Origin: Emticicia oligotrophica DSM 17448
GTDB taxonomy: Bacteria; Bacteroidota; Bacteroidia; Cytophagales; Spirosomataceae
Direction of reading: 5' to 3'
NCBI RefSeq assembly: GCF_000263195.1
Contig: NC_018749.1
Coordinates: 1-64,000, forward strand
DNA length: 64,000 bases
The first letter of the stretch is position 1. Each line of letters starts with the position of its first letter. Made by a program: the position numbers and the translations under genes. Positions 36,281 to 45,563 of the stretch are shown piece by piece. The notes under the pieces were generated by a model. The model saw only the letters and a program-made list of their open reading frames with translations. It was not told where the DNA came from and ran no database searches.

Positions 36281-37669
36281 ATGAAATTTGGCTTGTATTT
36301 CTATCTAATATTCGGTTATTTAAACTTATCCTATGCTCAAAATGCTTATGTAAAGGGTAATTGCCAAACAAAGGAAACTTTATATATTTCAATTCAAAAT
36401 GAAATAGGAGTTGATATGTCAAAAGAATTATCTTTTAACTACACACAAAACAAATACGAAACAGTTACACTTCCTATAGGTGAGCAGCCTCAATTACTTT
36501 ATATTTCAGCCTCAAGCAAGGACAAAATAAATTTTTATCAAGCAATAATATTTCCAAATGATACTATTGAAATATATAAAAATGATGAAGGATTTATTGA
36601 ATATTTGGGTAAAAACAAAGCAGAATATATGTTTTTATTCAACCTTGAAGAAATGGGATTAGGTATTTATAATACACCTGAAAATAAATGTAAAGGATGT
36701 CCGAAGTATTATGAGGAATTATTAGAAAAAAGGAATAAAATGCTTAAAAAGTTTAGTGACTCATTGAGTTTTAGACCCCAATTCAATGAATTTGTTAAAA
36801 AGTATTTTTATCTAAAACATATTTGGGGTTGGTTGCAATTATATAGCTTTGTTAGTAAAGAAACGAAAGATTACAACCTAGATAAGCAATATTTAGATAG
36901 TTTAAAATCATTTAAAAAGTATTTATCATTAGCACCCATTGAAATTAAAAAACTATATTATATAAGCTATGCTAATACTTTAAAAACCTACAACCGTTTT
37001 CTGACTGAAAATGACTACAAACAAGCCCCACCCTTTGAAAAACAATTTGAATCAGGTATTAAAAATTTTGATGGGTACAACAGAGATTTACTACTAACAC
37101 GGCTCTTAAAAGATGCGTTAAAAAAAAATGAAGTTAAACCAGAACATATTACTAAATTTTTAGAAATATGCAAAACAACAGAGTATATAGACTATATAAA
37201 TGATATTCTAAAAAAGAGGATTAAAAATACATCCGATATAACTGATTCAAGCAAAGTTTTTTATCAAAATAAAAATCAATTTTCTTGGAGAGATTTGATA
37301 GATAAGTATAAAAATAAAGTTACTTATATTGATTTTTGGGCTTCATGGTGTGCACCTTGTCGTTTAGAAATTGAAAATTCAAGAAAAATAGAAAAAGAAT
37401 ATATAAAACGAGGAATTAACTTTGTTTATATTTCTATTGATGATAAATATGATTCTTGGATAAATGCAAAAAAACAGTTAAATCTTCAAGAAAAAGATAA
37501 TTTTTTATTCTCAACTATTTCAGAATCTACTATTTCAAAACAATTGGACTTAATATCAATTCCAAGGTATATTATTATTGGCAAAAATGGAAAGATTGTT
37601 AATTCTGATGCCCCGCGTCCATCTGATTTAAAAATTAAAAAAGAATTTGATGATATTTTAAAACAATAA
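36281..37669 (+). CDS. TlpA-like thiol-disulfide oxidoreductase 3
   Basis: A 462-residue exported protein. I start it at 36281 (MKFGLYFYLIFGYLNLSYAQ), a clean signal peptide; the 38 extra codons upstream lie in a poorly conserved spacer. A long N-terminal region (~residues 20-320) of unknown fold includes NKCKGCPKYYEELLE. The C-terminal thioredoxin domain has YIDFWASWCAPCRLEIENS (CAPC) near 355 and cis-Pro in LISIPRYIIIG. It differs from TlpA 1 and 2 in its N-terminal domain. Third redox partner in transcript 2, 131 bp before the exporter gene. Confidence 0.85.
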   Translation: MKFGLYFYLIFGYLNLSYAQNAYVKGNCQTKETLYISIQNEIGVDMSKELSFNYTQNKYETVTLPIGEQPQLLYISASSKDKINFYQAIIFPNDTIEIYKNDEGFIEYLGKNKAEYMFLFNLEEMGLGIYNTPENKCKGCPKYYEELLEKRNKMLKKFSDSLSFRPQFNEFVKKYFYLKHIWGWLQLYSFVSKETKDYNLDKQYLDSLKSFKKYLSLAPIEIKKLYYISYANTLKTYNRFLTENDYKQAPPFEKQFESGIKNFDGYNRDLLLTRLLKDALKKNEVKPEHITKFLEICKTTEYIDYINDILKKRIKNTSDITDSSKVFYQNKNQFSWRDLIDKYKNKVTYIDFWASWCAPCRLEIENSRKIEKEYIKRGINFVYISIDDKYDSWINAKKQLNLQEKDNFLFSTISESTISKQLDLISIPRYIIIGKNGKIVNSDAPRPSDLKIKKEFDDILKQ

Positions 37670-37800
37670 ACTAACCCTAAGTTTCTTGGAGTATGTTTAA
37701 GTTTCTCGGACTTTAAATAGACCTGTTATATTATATGTTCGTAATTGGGACGATAAATTAAAAATTTACATAGTACTATAAAGAATTGCTTCATTTAACA

Positions 37801-40005
37801 ATGTCCAAATTTTATCACTACCAACAACATGATGCGATGGATTGCGGCCCTACCTGCCTACGCATGGTAGCAAAGCATTATGGGCGAGTGTTTTCGATAC
37901 AAAAACTACGTGAGGCAACCCAAATAGGCAAAGAGGGGGTCTCTTTATTGGGCATTAGTGAAGCTGCTGAGAGCATTGGTTTCAAAACTTTGGCAGTAAA
38001 AGCACCTTTCAAACAATTAGAAAAAGATGCTCCACTTCCGTGCATTGTTCATTGGAAACAAAACCATTTTGTGGTAGTCTATCAAATAAAAAAGAATCAA
38101 GTTTATGTAGCAGACCCTGCAATTGGTCTTATAAAATACTCTTATACTGAATTTGAAAGCCAGTGGGCAACTACGATAATTGAAGGCGAAAAAACAGGCA
38201 TTGCACTACTTTTAGAGCCAACTCAAAGATTTTACCAAGAAACTGACGAGCAAACAAAGGGTATTAACCTAAGTATGTTATCGGGCTACGTTTTTAAGTA
38301 CAAACGTCTTATTTTACAACTTTTCTTGGGGCTTTTTATTGGTTCAATTTTGCAACTTATTCTGCCATTTCTTACACAATCGGTGGTAGATACAGGCATA
38401 CAAACCCGCAATTTGCATTTTATTTATTTGGTTTTGGCAGCTCAATTGATGCTGTTTATTGGCAGAATGTCGGTAGAGTTTATCCGTAGCTGGATATTGC
38501 TTCATATCAGTACACGAATCAACCTGAGTATCTTATCAGATTTTTTGGGTAAGCTCTTGCGTTTGCCTGTTTCTTTTTTTGAATCAAAAAAAACTGGTGA
38601 TATTCTCCAACGAATCGGCGACCACCAACGTATTGAGTCGTTCCTTACGGGAACATCGCTTAATGTACTTTTTTCGATGTTCAATCTCATCATCTTTAGC
38701 GTAGTTTTAGCATATTATAATCTTACTATCTTTGGCGTTTTCTTAATAAGTAGCATTGTTTATAGTATTTGGATAGTACTTTTTCTTCGTTATCGCCGAA
38801 AATTAGATAATAAACGCTTTGCTTTGGCAAGTCAAAATCAAAGTTCTTTGATACAGCTTGTGCAGTCTGTTCCTGAACTAAAACTCAATAATGCTGAAAT
38901 AAAAAAACGTTGGGAGTGGGAGAATCTCCAAGTAAAAAACTTTCATTTGAGCGTCAAGGGGCTTGCTTTGCAACAATACCAGCAAACGGGAGCAATGATT
39001 ATCAACGAGGGTAAAAATATTGTCATTTCGTTTTTGGCTGCCACTGAGGTTGTTAATGGACAAATGACTTTAGGGGCAATGATGGCACTCCAATATATCA
39101 TTGGGCAGCTCAATAGCCCTGTCGAGCAACTCATTCAGTTTATGCAACACTACCAAGATGCTCAAATAAGTCTAGAAAGATTGAATGAAATCCATGAAAT
39201 TGATGATGAAGAAACCACACAAAAGCCATTGTTGCATATTTTGCCTGAAAATCAGGATATTCAACTCAAAAACCTCACGTTTACTTATACAGGTGCAGGC
39301 AATGACCCTGTATTGAAAAATATTAATTTAACAATTCCACAAGGAAAAATAACGGCCATTGTTGGCACAAGTGGAAGCGGCAAAACTACACTATTAAAGT
39401 TATTACTAAAGTTTTATAAACCCCAAAGTGGAGAAATTCGCTTAGGTAATGTTTCGCTCGAAAATATCAGCCACAAACTTTGGCGTAGCAAATGTGGAAC
39501 GGTCATGCAAGAAGGGGTTATTTTCTCAGATACTATTGCTGAGAATATTGCTTTCAGCGATGAATTTCCAGACACCAAAAAACTGCTTCATGCAGTAAAA
39601 GTGGCTAATATTCAATCGTTTATTGAAGAATTGCCATTAAGTTATAATACCAAAATTGGTGCAGAAGGAAATGGAATTTCACAAGGGCAAAAGCAAAGAA
39701 TGCTAATTGCCAGAGCGGTTTACAAAAATCCTGATTTTATATTTTTCGATGAAGCTACCAATGCACTTGATGCCAATAACGAAAGCGTTATCATGACAAA
39801 TTTAGAAGAATTCTTTAAAAGCGGTTCGACGGGTCGAAGAACGGTAATTGTAGTAGCTCACCGACTAAGCACAGTAAAAAATGCCGACCAAATTGTAGTG
39901 ATGGAAAAAGGAGAAATTGTTGAAGTGGGAACTCATGCCCAACTCACGCAAAGACATGGAAAATATTTTGAATTAGTGAAAAATCAGTTAGAATTAGGGA
40001 ATTAA
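37801..40005 (+). CDS. peptidase-containing ABC transporter (C39-TM-ATPase)
   Basis: A 734-residue bacteriocin exporter; I use the ATG at 37801 (MSKFYHYQQHDAMDCGPTCL). The C39 domain has catalytic Cys in DCGPTC, His in NHFVVVY near 95 and Asp in VADPA near 110. Six membrane helices span ~150-460. The ATPase shows Walker A IVGTSGSGKTTLLKLL near 520, signature ISQGQKQRMLIARA and Walker B DFIFFDEATNALD. It cuts GG leaders and exports the cores, so it serves all five precursors here. The stop overlaps the HlyD start by one base (translational coupling). Confidence 0.95.
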   Translation: MSKFYHYQQHDAMDCGPTCLRMVAKHYGRVFSIQKLREATQIGKEGVSLLGISEAAESIGFKTLAVKAPFKQLEKDAPLPCIVHWKQNHFVVVYQIKKNQVYVADPAIGLIKYSYTEFESQWATTIIEGEKTGIALLLEPTQRFYQETDEQTKGINLSMLSGYVFKYKRLILQLFLGLFIGSILQLILPFLTQSVVDTGIQTRNLHFIYLVLAAQLMLFIGRMSVEFIRSWILLHISTRINLSILSDFLGKLLRLPVSFFESKKTGDILQRIGDHQRIESFLTGTSLNVLFSMFNLIIFSVVLAYYNLTIFGVFLISSIVYSIWIVLFLRYRRKLDNKRFALASQNQSSLIQLVQSVPELKLNNAEIKKRWEWENLQVKNFHLSVKGLALQQYQQTGAMIINEGKNIVISFLAATEVVNGQMTLGAMMALQYIIGQLNSPVEQLIQFMQHYQDAQISLERLNEIHEIDDEETTQKPLLHILPENQDIQLKNLTFTYTGAGNDPVLKNINLTIPQGKITAIVGTSGSGKTTLLKLLLKFYKPQSGEIRLGNVSLENISHKLWRSKCGTVMQEGVIFSDTIAENIAFSDEFPDTKKLLHAVKVANIQSFIEELPLSYNTKIGAEGNGISQGQKQRMLIARAVYKNPDFIFFDEATNALDANNESVIMTNLEEFFKSGSTGRRTVIVVAHRLSTVKNADQIVVMEKGEIVEVGTHAQLTQRHGKYFELVKNQLELGN

Positions 40006-41444
40006 TGAGCGAGGAATCAAATCATTCAGAGAAATTACTCCGAACAAATCTGATGGAATTGTTGGGTGGGAAAGGTATGGGAATAACTGATGATTTATTA
40101 AAACAAGAAATCATTGTACCTCCTACTATGCCTCCTGTCATCAACAATCATGGAAATAATGGCAATGATGGAAGAATGCCCGAACTACGAAGCAGCGAGG
40201 TAAATGAAGTTTTGAGCAAACCACCTGCGTGGCTTATTCGATGGGGAATTACCGTTTTTTTCTTTGTTTTGGTGCTTATGCTGGCAGTTACTTGGTTTAT
40301 TCGTTACCCTGATTTAGTTAGAGGCAATCTTAAAATCGTTTCACAAAATCTACCTAAATCTGTTATAGCAAAAACTGATGGAAAATTGGTAAAATTGTTG
40401 GCAATTGATGGTCAAATAGTGCAACAGGGGCAGAAAATAGCTTATTTAGAGAGTACGGCTAACCATGACGAAGTTTTAATTTTGAATGATTTAACTGATT
40501 CTTTGGTCAATATGACCGCTAATGATAACCTTTCTGCTGCTTATACAGCCGTGATTCCAACTTTTTTTCAATTAGGCGAACTACAAAAATCTTATCAAGT
40601 TTTTCAAGAAACATTTACCAGAGTTAAGTCTTTTGTTGGTAACGGTACTTATTTGCAAAAGAGAAAAATGCTCGAAAATGATTTTGCCCAACTAAATTCA
40701 TTGCAGTCAAATCTGAAAAATCAATTGCAGAATAATCAAAAAGATTTGGCACTAGCAGAAGATGAACTTGAAAGCCAAAAACGACTACAAGAAAAGGGAT
40801 ATGTATCAAAAAATGATTATCGTCAAGCCATGAGCAAAGTACTTAGCAAACAGCAAAGTAATGAGCAAATGCTCAGTTCGATGAAGAATAATGTAATGTC
40901 TCAAAATCAAAAACAACAAGAGATTTTAGAATTAGATAAGACTATTATTGAACAAAAAAATGCCCTCATTCAAGCCATGCACACGCTCAAAAGTGATATT
41001 GAAGCATGGAAACAACGCTACGTTGCTATTGCTCCAACGGCAGGAAAAGTGGTTTTATTAACATCACTACAAGAAAACCAGTTAGTAAAAACAGGACAAG
41101 AATTACTCTATGTTTTACCTAATGGAGAAGGGTACCACGGAGAAATGAATATCGGTCAATTTAATTTTGGTAAAGTAAAACGTGGGCAGGAAATTATAGT
41201 AAAGCTTCAAAGTTATCCTTATGAAGAGTATGGTACACTACGAGGGCAGATTCAAAGTATTTCCGAAATCCCAAAAGACTCGGCTTATTTTGTTAAAGTA
41301 AATTTCCCTAAAGGATTAATAACTTCAGCCTATAAAACTATCCCTTTTCGTAATGGGATGACCGCATCAGGTGAAATAATTACAGAAGATAAAAGGCTGA
41401 TAGAGAGGTTTTTTAAAGAATTTATCAGAATTTTTGAAAGGTGA
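40005..41444 (+). CDS. HlyD family membrane fusion protein
   Basis: A 479-residue adaptor linking the ABC exporter to an outer-membrane channel. One membrane segment at ~78-100 (ITVFFFVLVLMLAVTWFI), then a biotinyl/lipoyl half-motif GKLVKLLAIDGQIVQQGQKI near 128, a long coiled-coil hairpin (~200-325), the second half motif AGKVVLLTSLQENQLVKTGQ near 345 and a beta-barrel end. It has a longer N-terminal cytoplasmic stretch than typical HlyD. It shares one base with the transporter stop, so the two are made together. Confidence 0.93.
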   Translation: MSEESNHSEKLLRTNLMELLGGKGMGITDDLLKQEIIVPPTMPPVINNHGNNGNDGRMPELRSSEVNEVLSKPPAWLIRWGITVFFFVLVLMLAVTWFIRYPDLVRGNLKIVSQNLPKSVIAKTDGKLVKLLAIDGQIVQQGQKIAYLESTANHDEVLILNDLTDSLVNMTANDNLSAAYTAVIPTFFQLGELQKSYQVFQETFTRVKSFVGNGTYLQKRKMLENDFAQLNSLQSNLKNQLQNNQKDLALAEDELESQKRLQEKGYVSKNDYRQAMSKVLSKQQSNEQMLSSMKNNVMSQNQKQQEILELDKTIIEQKNALIQAMHTLKSDIEAWKQRYVAIAPTAGKVVLLTSLQENQLVKTGQELLYVLPNGEGYHGEMNIGQFNFGKVKRGQEIIVKLQSYPYEEYGTLRGQIQSISEIPKDSAYFVKVNFPKGLITSAYKTIPFRNGMTASGEIITEDKRLIERFFKEFIRIFER

Positions 41445-41510
41445 TTTTTACAAACTACGGACTTAAGTAAATCAAAATAAATTAATTTCTAACTTTAAAT
41501 TTTCGCGAAA

Positions 41511-41756
41511 ATGAAGACAATGTTTCAACAATTTGCTGATGCTCGTCTAACGAGAGAACAAATGAAAGAGGTAAAAGGTGGTTCTACATATTGTAATGCA
41601 GTATGTGTAAATGATGATGGCGTCAAGTGGTATATGAGCGGAACTTGTTCAGGAAGTGTATCGCAATGTACTGGGTCAAGAGTTGCTGGAACAGGTGCTG
41701 CGTATGACGTAACCTGCGTTAATATTGATTGTTATATCAAAGCACCACAACAATAA
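41511..41756 (+). CDS. GG-leader cysteine-rich peptide precursor 5
   Basis: An 81-residue precursor: leader MKTMFQQFADARLTREQMKE then VKGG; core STYCNAVCVNDDGVKWYM onwards, 57 residues with six Cys. Related to precursor 4 by the CSGS-V-SQC-x3-R pattern. It lies 66 bp after the HlyD gene; the spacer (acaaactacggacttaagta) is again a distant copy of the direct repeat in front of precursors 2 and 4. Confidence 0.83.
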   Translation: MKTMFQQFADARLTREQMKEVKGGSTYCNAVCVNDDGVKWYMSGTCSGSVSQCTGSRVAGTGAAYDVTCVNIDCYIKAPQQ

Positions 41757-41845
41757 CTGAAATATTTAACTTTATCTTCAATCGAATAACATAATGATAA
41801 GATTCATTAAAGAAATTATCATTGCGTTATCTTTCTCAATGTAAT

Positions 41846-42211
41846 ATGAACTTAAAAATCTTTTATTTGATATTTATACTTCCAATCCAACTCTATTCTC
41901 AGGAAGAAATATATCTTTATCCCGAAAAACCTTCAGAATTTGTTTATGGAGAAGATTCAATTTTAATATACATTAAGCAAAACTTTTGTATATGTAATCA
42001 CTTTAATGAAATAAGGTCTGCAACAGTACAATTTGTAGTAGAACCCAATGGAGGTTACAGTAATTTAATATTTATATCAAAAATTAATGATGATTTAAAA
42101 GAAAAAATTAGAGTAGTTATTAATCAGCTACCATTATGGAAACCAGGTACCGTGAAAGATAAGCCTGTCAGAAGTTATAGGATATTGAATATTATTTGCA
42201 AAAATAAATAA
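41846..42211 (+). CDS. TonB C-terminal-like periplasmic protein
   Basis: A small exported protein of 121 residues, started at 41846 (MNLKIFYLIFILPIQLYSQ, signal peptide). The rest resembles a TonB C-terminal domain without membrane anchor: RSATVQFVVEPNGGYSNLIF, then NQLPLWKPGTVKDKPVRSYR, the usual W-x-PG-x5-PV motif. Two Cys lie in NFCICNHF and one near the end. Such stand-alone domains are frequent in Bacteroidota. Its role next to the exporter is unknown. Confidence 0.65.
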   Translation: MNLKIFYLIFILPIQLYSQEEIYLYPEKPSEFVYGEDSILIYIKQNFCICNHFNEIRSATVQFVVEPNGGYSNLIFISKINDDLKEKIRVVINQLPLWKPGTVKDKPVRSYRILNIICKNK

Positions 42212-42263
42212 AAAAAGAGTAGAAAATGAGGGATTTTCAATTTTATTAAAATAAATTATATAA

Positions 42264-43568
42264 ATGAGGCAGTTTGTTTTATTATTAATAATATTACCAA
42301 TTTCGCTTTTAGGGCAGACAAATATAAAGTTTAACCTTATTCAGTGCATTAACTACGCCTACAAACAAAATTTTGATGTAAAATTTAAAGAGTTAAGATT
42401 AAAACAATCTGAGAATACTTTGGAGCAGTCAGAAAAAGCTATTTATCCAAATCTTTCAGGTTCGTTTTCGCAGGGGATTAATTCAGGTAGGAGCATTGAC
42501 CCTTTCACCAACGGCTTCATTCAACGTACTATTTCTTCTAATTCGTTTGGTGCAAATGCTAACTTTACGATTTTCAATGGTTTTTCTCTCAAAAACCAAA
42601 TTATTCAAAACCAATACAATGCAGAAGCAGACCAAGTGGAAATTCAAAGGGCAAAAAATGAATTACGAATCCGAATCACACTTGCTTATATGCAGGTGCT
42701 GATGAACCAAGAATTATCAAAAATTGCCCAGGAACAAATTCAAAACATCCAATCACAATATGAACGAGTGAAGGCATTGGTCAACGAAGGAAATATGCCA
42801 AAAACCAATTTAATTGATTTAGATGCACAACTCATCACTGCCGAATATGATGCCCTAAATGCCAAAAACAATATTGATGTTTCAAAACTCTCATTGGCTC
42901 AATTGATGGCGTTTCCGAATTTTGTAGCTTTTGACATTGAAAATAATTCGATAGAAGAAAAAACAGTTCTCTTAAATGATAATTACTTGCAAAATATTCT
43001 TTCTGGGTTTTATTTTCAACCAATTATAAAAAGTGCAGAATTAAGAGTAAGAAGTGCCAATGTAGGCATAAAACTCGCCGAAGCAGGTAAATATCCAACT
43101 GTTTCTTTGGGTGCAGGAGTTGGTTCGGCGTATTCGAGTGCAGCAGCGAAAGAATATAATTATTTCAATCAATTAGGCTTTAATTTGAATCAATTTGCAC
43201 GTTTAAGTATAAATATTCCAATTTACACCAATGGGCAGGTTAAAGGACGAATTACAAATGCTCAAATCAATCAAAGAATTACTGAAACTCAGCTATCACA
43301 GACAAAACTTCAAATAAAGCAAGAAATTGAGCAGGCGTATCTGACTGCCAAAATTGCCCAAGAAAAGCTAAAGACTGCCCAAAAGCAAGTTTTAGCTCAA
43401 CAAGTTGCCTATGATTCTGCCAAAGACCGCTATTTGGAAGGTTTACTTCATACCATCGAGTTGAATAATTATCGGATAAATCACGAAAAAGCAAAATCAA
43501 ATTTGATTCAATCAAAATACGAGTTTTACTTTAGAAAAATAGTGTTGGATTACTATATTGTCAAGTGA
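42264..43568 (+). CDS. TolC family outer membrane efflux protein
   Basis: A 434-residue TolC-like channel: signal peptide MRQFVLLLIILPISLLGQT, two outer-membrane-efflux repeats (from about 25 and 240) dominated by long helices (QSENTLEQSEKAIYPNLSGS; KIAQEKLKTAQKQVLAQQVA), and typical NSGRSIDPFTNGF near 75. It completes the tripartite C39-ABC/HlyD/TolC route for peptide export across both membranes. Same strand, 52 bp after the TonB-like gene. Confidence 0.93.
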   Translation: MRQFVLLLIILPISLLGQTNIKFNLIQCINYAYKQNFDVKFKELRLKQSENTLEQSEKAIYPNLSGSFSQGINSGRSIDPFTNGFIQRTISSNSFGANANFTIFNGFSLKNQIIQNQYNAEADQVEIQRAKNELRIRITLAYMQVLMNQELSKIAQEQIQNIQSQYERVKALVNEGNMPKTNLIDLDAQLITAEYDALNAKNNIDVSKLSLAQLMAFPNFVAFDIENNSIEEKTVLLNDNYLQNILSGFYFQPIIKSAELRVRSANVGIKLAEAGKYPTVSLGAGVGSAYSSAAAKEYNYFNQLGFNLNQFARLSINIPIYTNGQVKGRITNAQINQRITETQLSQTKLQIKQEIEQAYLTAKIAQEKLKTAQKQVLAQQVAYDSAKDRYLEGLLHTIELNNYRINHEKAKSNLIQSKYEFYFRKIVLDYYIVK

Positions 43569-43593
43569 TTTTAAAGAATCGTATCGACCATAA

Positions 43594-44139
43594 ATGAAAA
43601 AAATACAATTATATGTTATTTCCCTTTGGCTACTATTTTTTTTAGTTGCTGTGAAAGAATTTGTCTTTATTTCATGGCAACCATCTTTTACATTTGAAGG
43701 ATTCCTAACCTTTTTAAAGCCAAATATTATTGCATTAACTGCAATTAGTTTTTCATTACTTGGATTATTCTTTTATGCACGATTTGAATATTTTTTGAAA
43801 GGGGCTACTAAATTACCAAAAAAAATCACAAAAATAGAAGACCAAAGCTATGAACATTTGACATTTCTAACTACCTACATTATACCCTTTTTAAGAGTAA
43901 AATTGGAGGGCAAAGATTTAGTCGTAACCATACTCCTTCTTATTATAATTGGTGCAATTTTTATTAAAACAAATCTATTTTATAAAAACCCAACTTTGGC
44001 TTTATTAGGTTACAAACTTTATAAAGTAGATACAGAAAAAAACACCGGACTAATTTTTATTTCAAAAGAAAATCTAAAATTAGGTGATAGTGTCCACCAT
44101 ATTTTTTTAAGTGATAATGTATATTTCGTAAAACTATGA
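43594..44139 (+). CDS. kwaA: Kiwa anti-phage membrane protein KwaA
   Basis: A 181-residue membrane protein with about four hydrophobic segments: LYVISLWLLFFLVAVKEFVF, NIIALTAISFSLLGLFFYAR, the stretch LTFLTTYIIPFL, and DLVVTILLLIIIGAIFIKTN followed by LFYKNPTLALLGYKLYKV, which I recognise as the KwaA C-terminal signature. Its stop overlaps the start of kwaB by four bases (ATGA). KwaA and KwaB together form Kiwa, where KwaA is the membrane component that senses infection and KwaB the DNA-associated effector. Recognition rests mainly on the KwaB partner and membrane topology. Confidence 0.78.
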   Translation: MKKIQLYVISLWLLFFLVAVKEFVFISWQPSFTFEGFLTFLKPNIIALTAISFSLLGLFFYARFEYFLKGATKLPKKITKIEDQSYEHLTFLTTYIIPFLRVKLEGKDLVVTILLLIIIGAIFIKTNLFYKNPTLALLGYKLYKVDTEKNTGLIFISKENLKLGDSVHHIFLSDNVYFVKL

Positions 44140-45095
44140 ATAGAGAACAACTAATAGCAAGATTAAATTATTTTTTAAATCCTGAAAATGGTATTGGAGC
44201 AGCATTATATTTTGTGTTGCACGAAGACGGAGAGACAATTATTCGTTTTGCTGATATTGAAAATAATGCGAAGCAAGAACTCAAAGAAAGGTTTCTTGAA
44301 TATATTTCTGATAAGTTCATAACTAATGAAGATTTTCATTATCAAAATATTAGTGAAGCGGATGACCGAAAAAATGTAGTATATAAGTATGATTTAGATG
44401 ACAGACCTAATAGTCTTGATATACTTGATGATATTTTACTAAATGAAAACCAACCTAACTTCAATTTTAATCAAGACAATTTTGTAAATCTGCAAGGTTA
44501 CTTAATAACTATTGGGAATGAGGGTAATAAGATGGCTCTCTATAAAAAGCACCACCCTGTAAATTTATTAAAAAGGGATAGGTTTTTACTAATTCCAAGT
44601 AATCAAAGATTAGTTAAGGTGCAAGATGATGCTTTAGCTATTGATAGAAGTTTTGATTTTATGATGCTTGATGGAAACTTAATTGTGCTAAAGCTCAATA
44701 TACTTGAAAGATTTTTTGGGTTTGAAGATGTCATTAGGAATCAGGCCCAAAATACAATTGATTTAATAGAGGCTAATCAATTAATTGAAGACATAGGACA
44801 AATCAATGAAATTGCTCAAAGTATCACAAATGCGAGAAAATTAATGAGAATTCGTAATTCTCCAGTTTTAAATGTTTCAGTAATTAATGTTATTAATTTT
44901 ATTAGAAATCATCCAGAATTAACAGGAAAAATTAGTTTTAATTTAAATGAAACGAAATTAAATCTTGATACGGGTGTTTCTAAAAGGCTATTTCTAAAGT
45001 TATTAAATGATGATTACTTATTCTCTCAATTAACTGAACTTCAATATGATAGTCACGCAAAAGACAAACTTACTGAAATGGAAAACAATGACTAA
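44136..45095 (+). CDS. kwaB: Kiwa anti-phage protein KwaB (DUF4868)
   Basis: A 319-residue soluble DUF4868 protein, the defining domain of KwaB: features include YFVLHEDGETIIRFADIENN, KMALYKKHHPVNLLKRDRFL, FDFMMLDGNLIVLKLNILER and the FFGFEDVIRNQAQNTIDLIE block. Length matches KwaB (~315 aa). Translationally coupled to kwaA by a 4-base overlap. Placed between the peptide exporter and IS elements, it is probably a horizontally acquired defence unit. Confidence 0.85.
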   Translation: MNREQLIARLNYFLNPENGIGAALYFVLHEDGETIIRFADIENNAKQELKERFLEYISDKFITNEDFHYQNISEADDRKNVVYKYDLDDRPNSLDILDDILLNENQPNFNFNQDNFVNLQGYLITIGNEGNKMALYKKHHPVNLLKRDRFLLIPSNQRLVKVQDDALAIDRSFDFMMLDGNLIVLKLNILERFFGFEDVIRNQAQNTIDLIEANQLIEDIGQINEIAQSITNARKLMRIRNSPVLNVSVINVINFIRNHPELTGKISFNLNETKLNLDTGVSKRLFLKLLNDDYLFSQLTELQYDSHAKDKLTEMENND

Positions 45096-45153
45096 TAATA
45101 AATGTAATCCCATGTTTAAAATACATATTTGGCATCACTCGACGTGAAACTAC

Positions 45154-45253
45154 CGAACACGCTTAAAATCCATCCGCAAACCAGTCTTCAATTCAGTAGA
45201 AGAGACCAGTCCAGCACGGTAACTTTCTACTACTTTTCGTAAGTAGGGTATGA
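45154..45253 (-). mobile_element. IS3 orfA fragment
   Basis: A 100-bp stretch (cgaacacgcttaaaatccat to aagtagggtatga) is almost identical to 48137-48236 inside the IS3 element's orfA. Only this part is present; it is a scar of an earlier copy in the same orientation, cut off on its right by sequence leading into the IS110 element. Confidence 0.85.
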
Positions 45254-45563
45254 CGTATGCTACCCTCAATAAATCTTAAAATTTTCTATCATTGAGAACG
45301 CATTACATTTTTGTTTAAATTTGAGTTATTATCAGTTGCTTCGGAGGAGAAATCTAAAAGAAGAAAAATCGAATCTCAATTTGGTGTTTTTAGCCCTTAT
45401 GCTACCCAGATTTAACTACTCAAAGAAGTGATTCTTGTGCGAACTATCATTTTGGTGAAACTTAGAAGTTATTGACATTTCTAACTTATCCCGTATATAA
45501 TGTCCCGTTAGTTTTAAATAGTAGTTCCTCTGATAATAGTATTTAACCATAAACTGTATTATC
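45254..45563 (+). other. IS110 left flank, possible bridge-RNA region
   Basis: About 310 bp of non-coding DNA before the IS110 transposase. In the IS110 group the left end between the element border and the gene encodes the bridge RNA that guides insertion. I cannot fold it by eye or fix the border; inverted stretches such as tctaacttatcccgtatata near 45480 are candidates. In IS1111-type relatives the RNA lies downstream instead. Confidence 0.35.

Noticed and set aside
29275-41756. Calling the five GG precursors class I lanthipeptides
   Set aside because: The only dehydratase is truncated, the LanC-like protein lacks zinc ligands, and all immediate neighbours are disulfide enzymes; lanthionines remain possible but are less supported.
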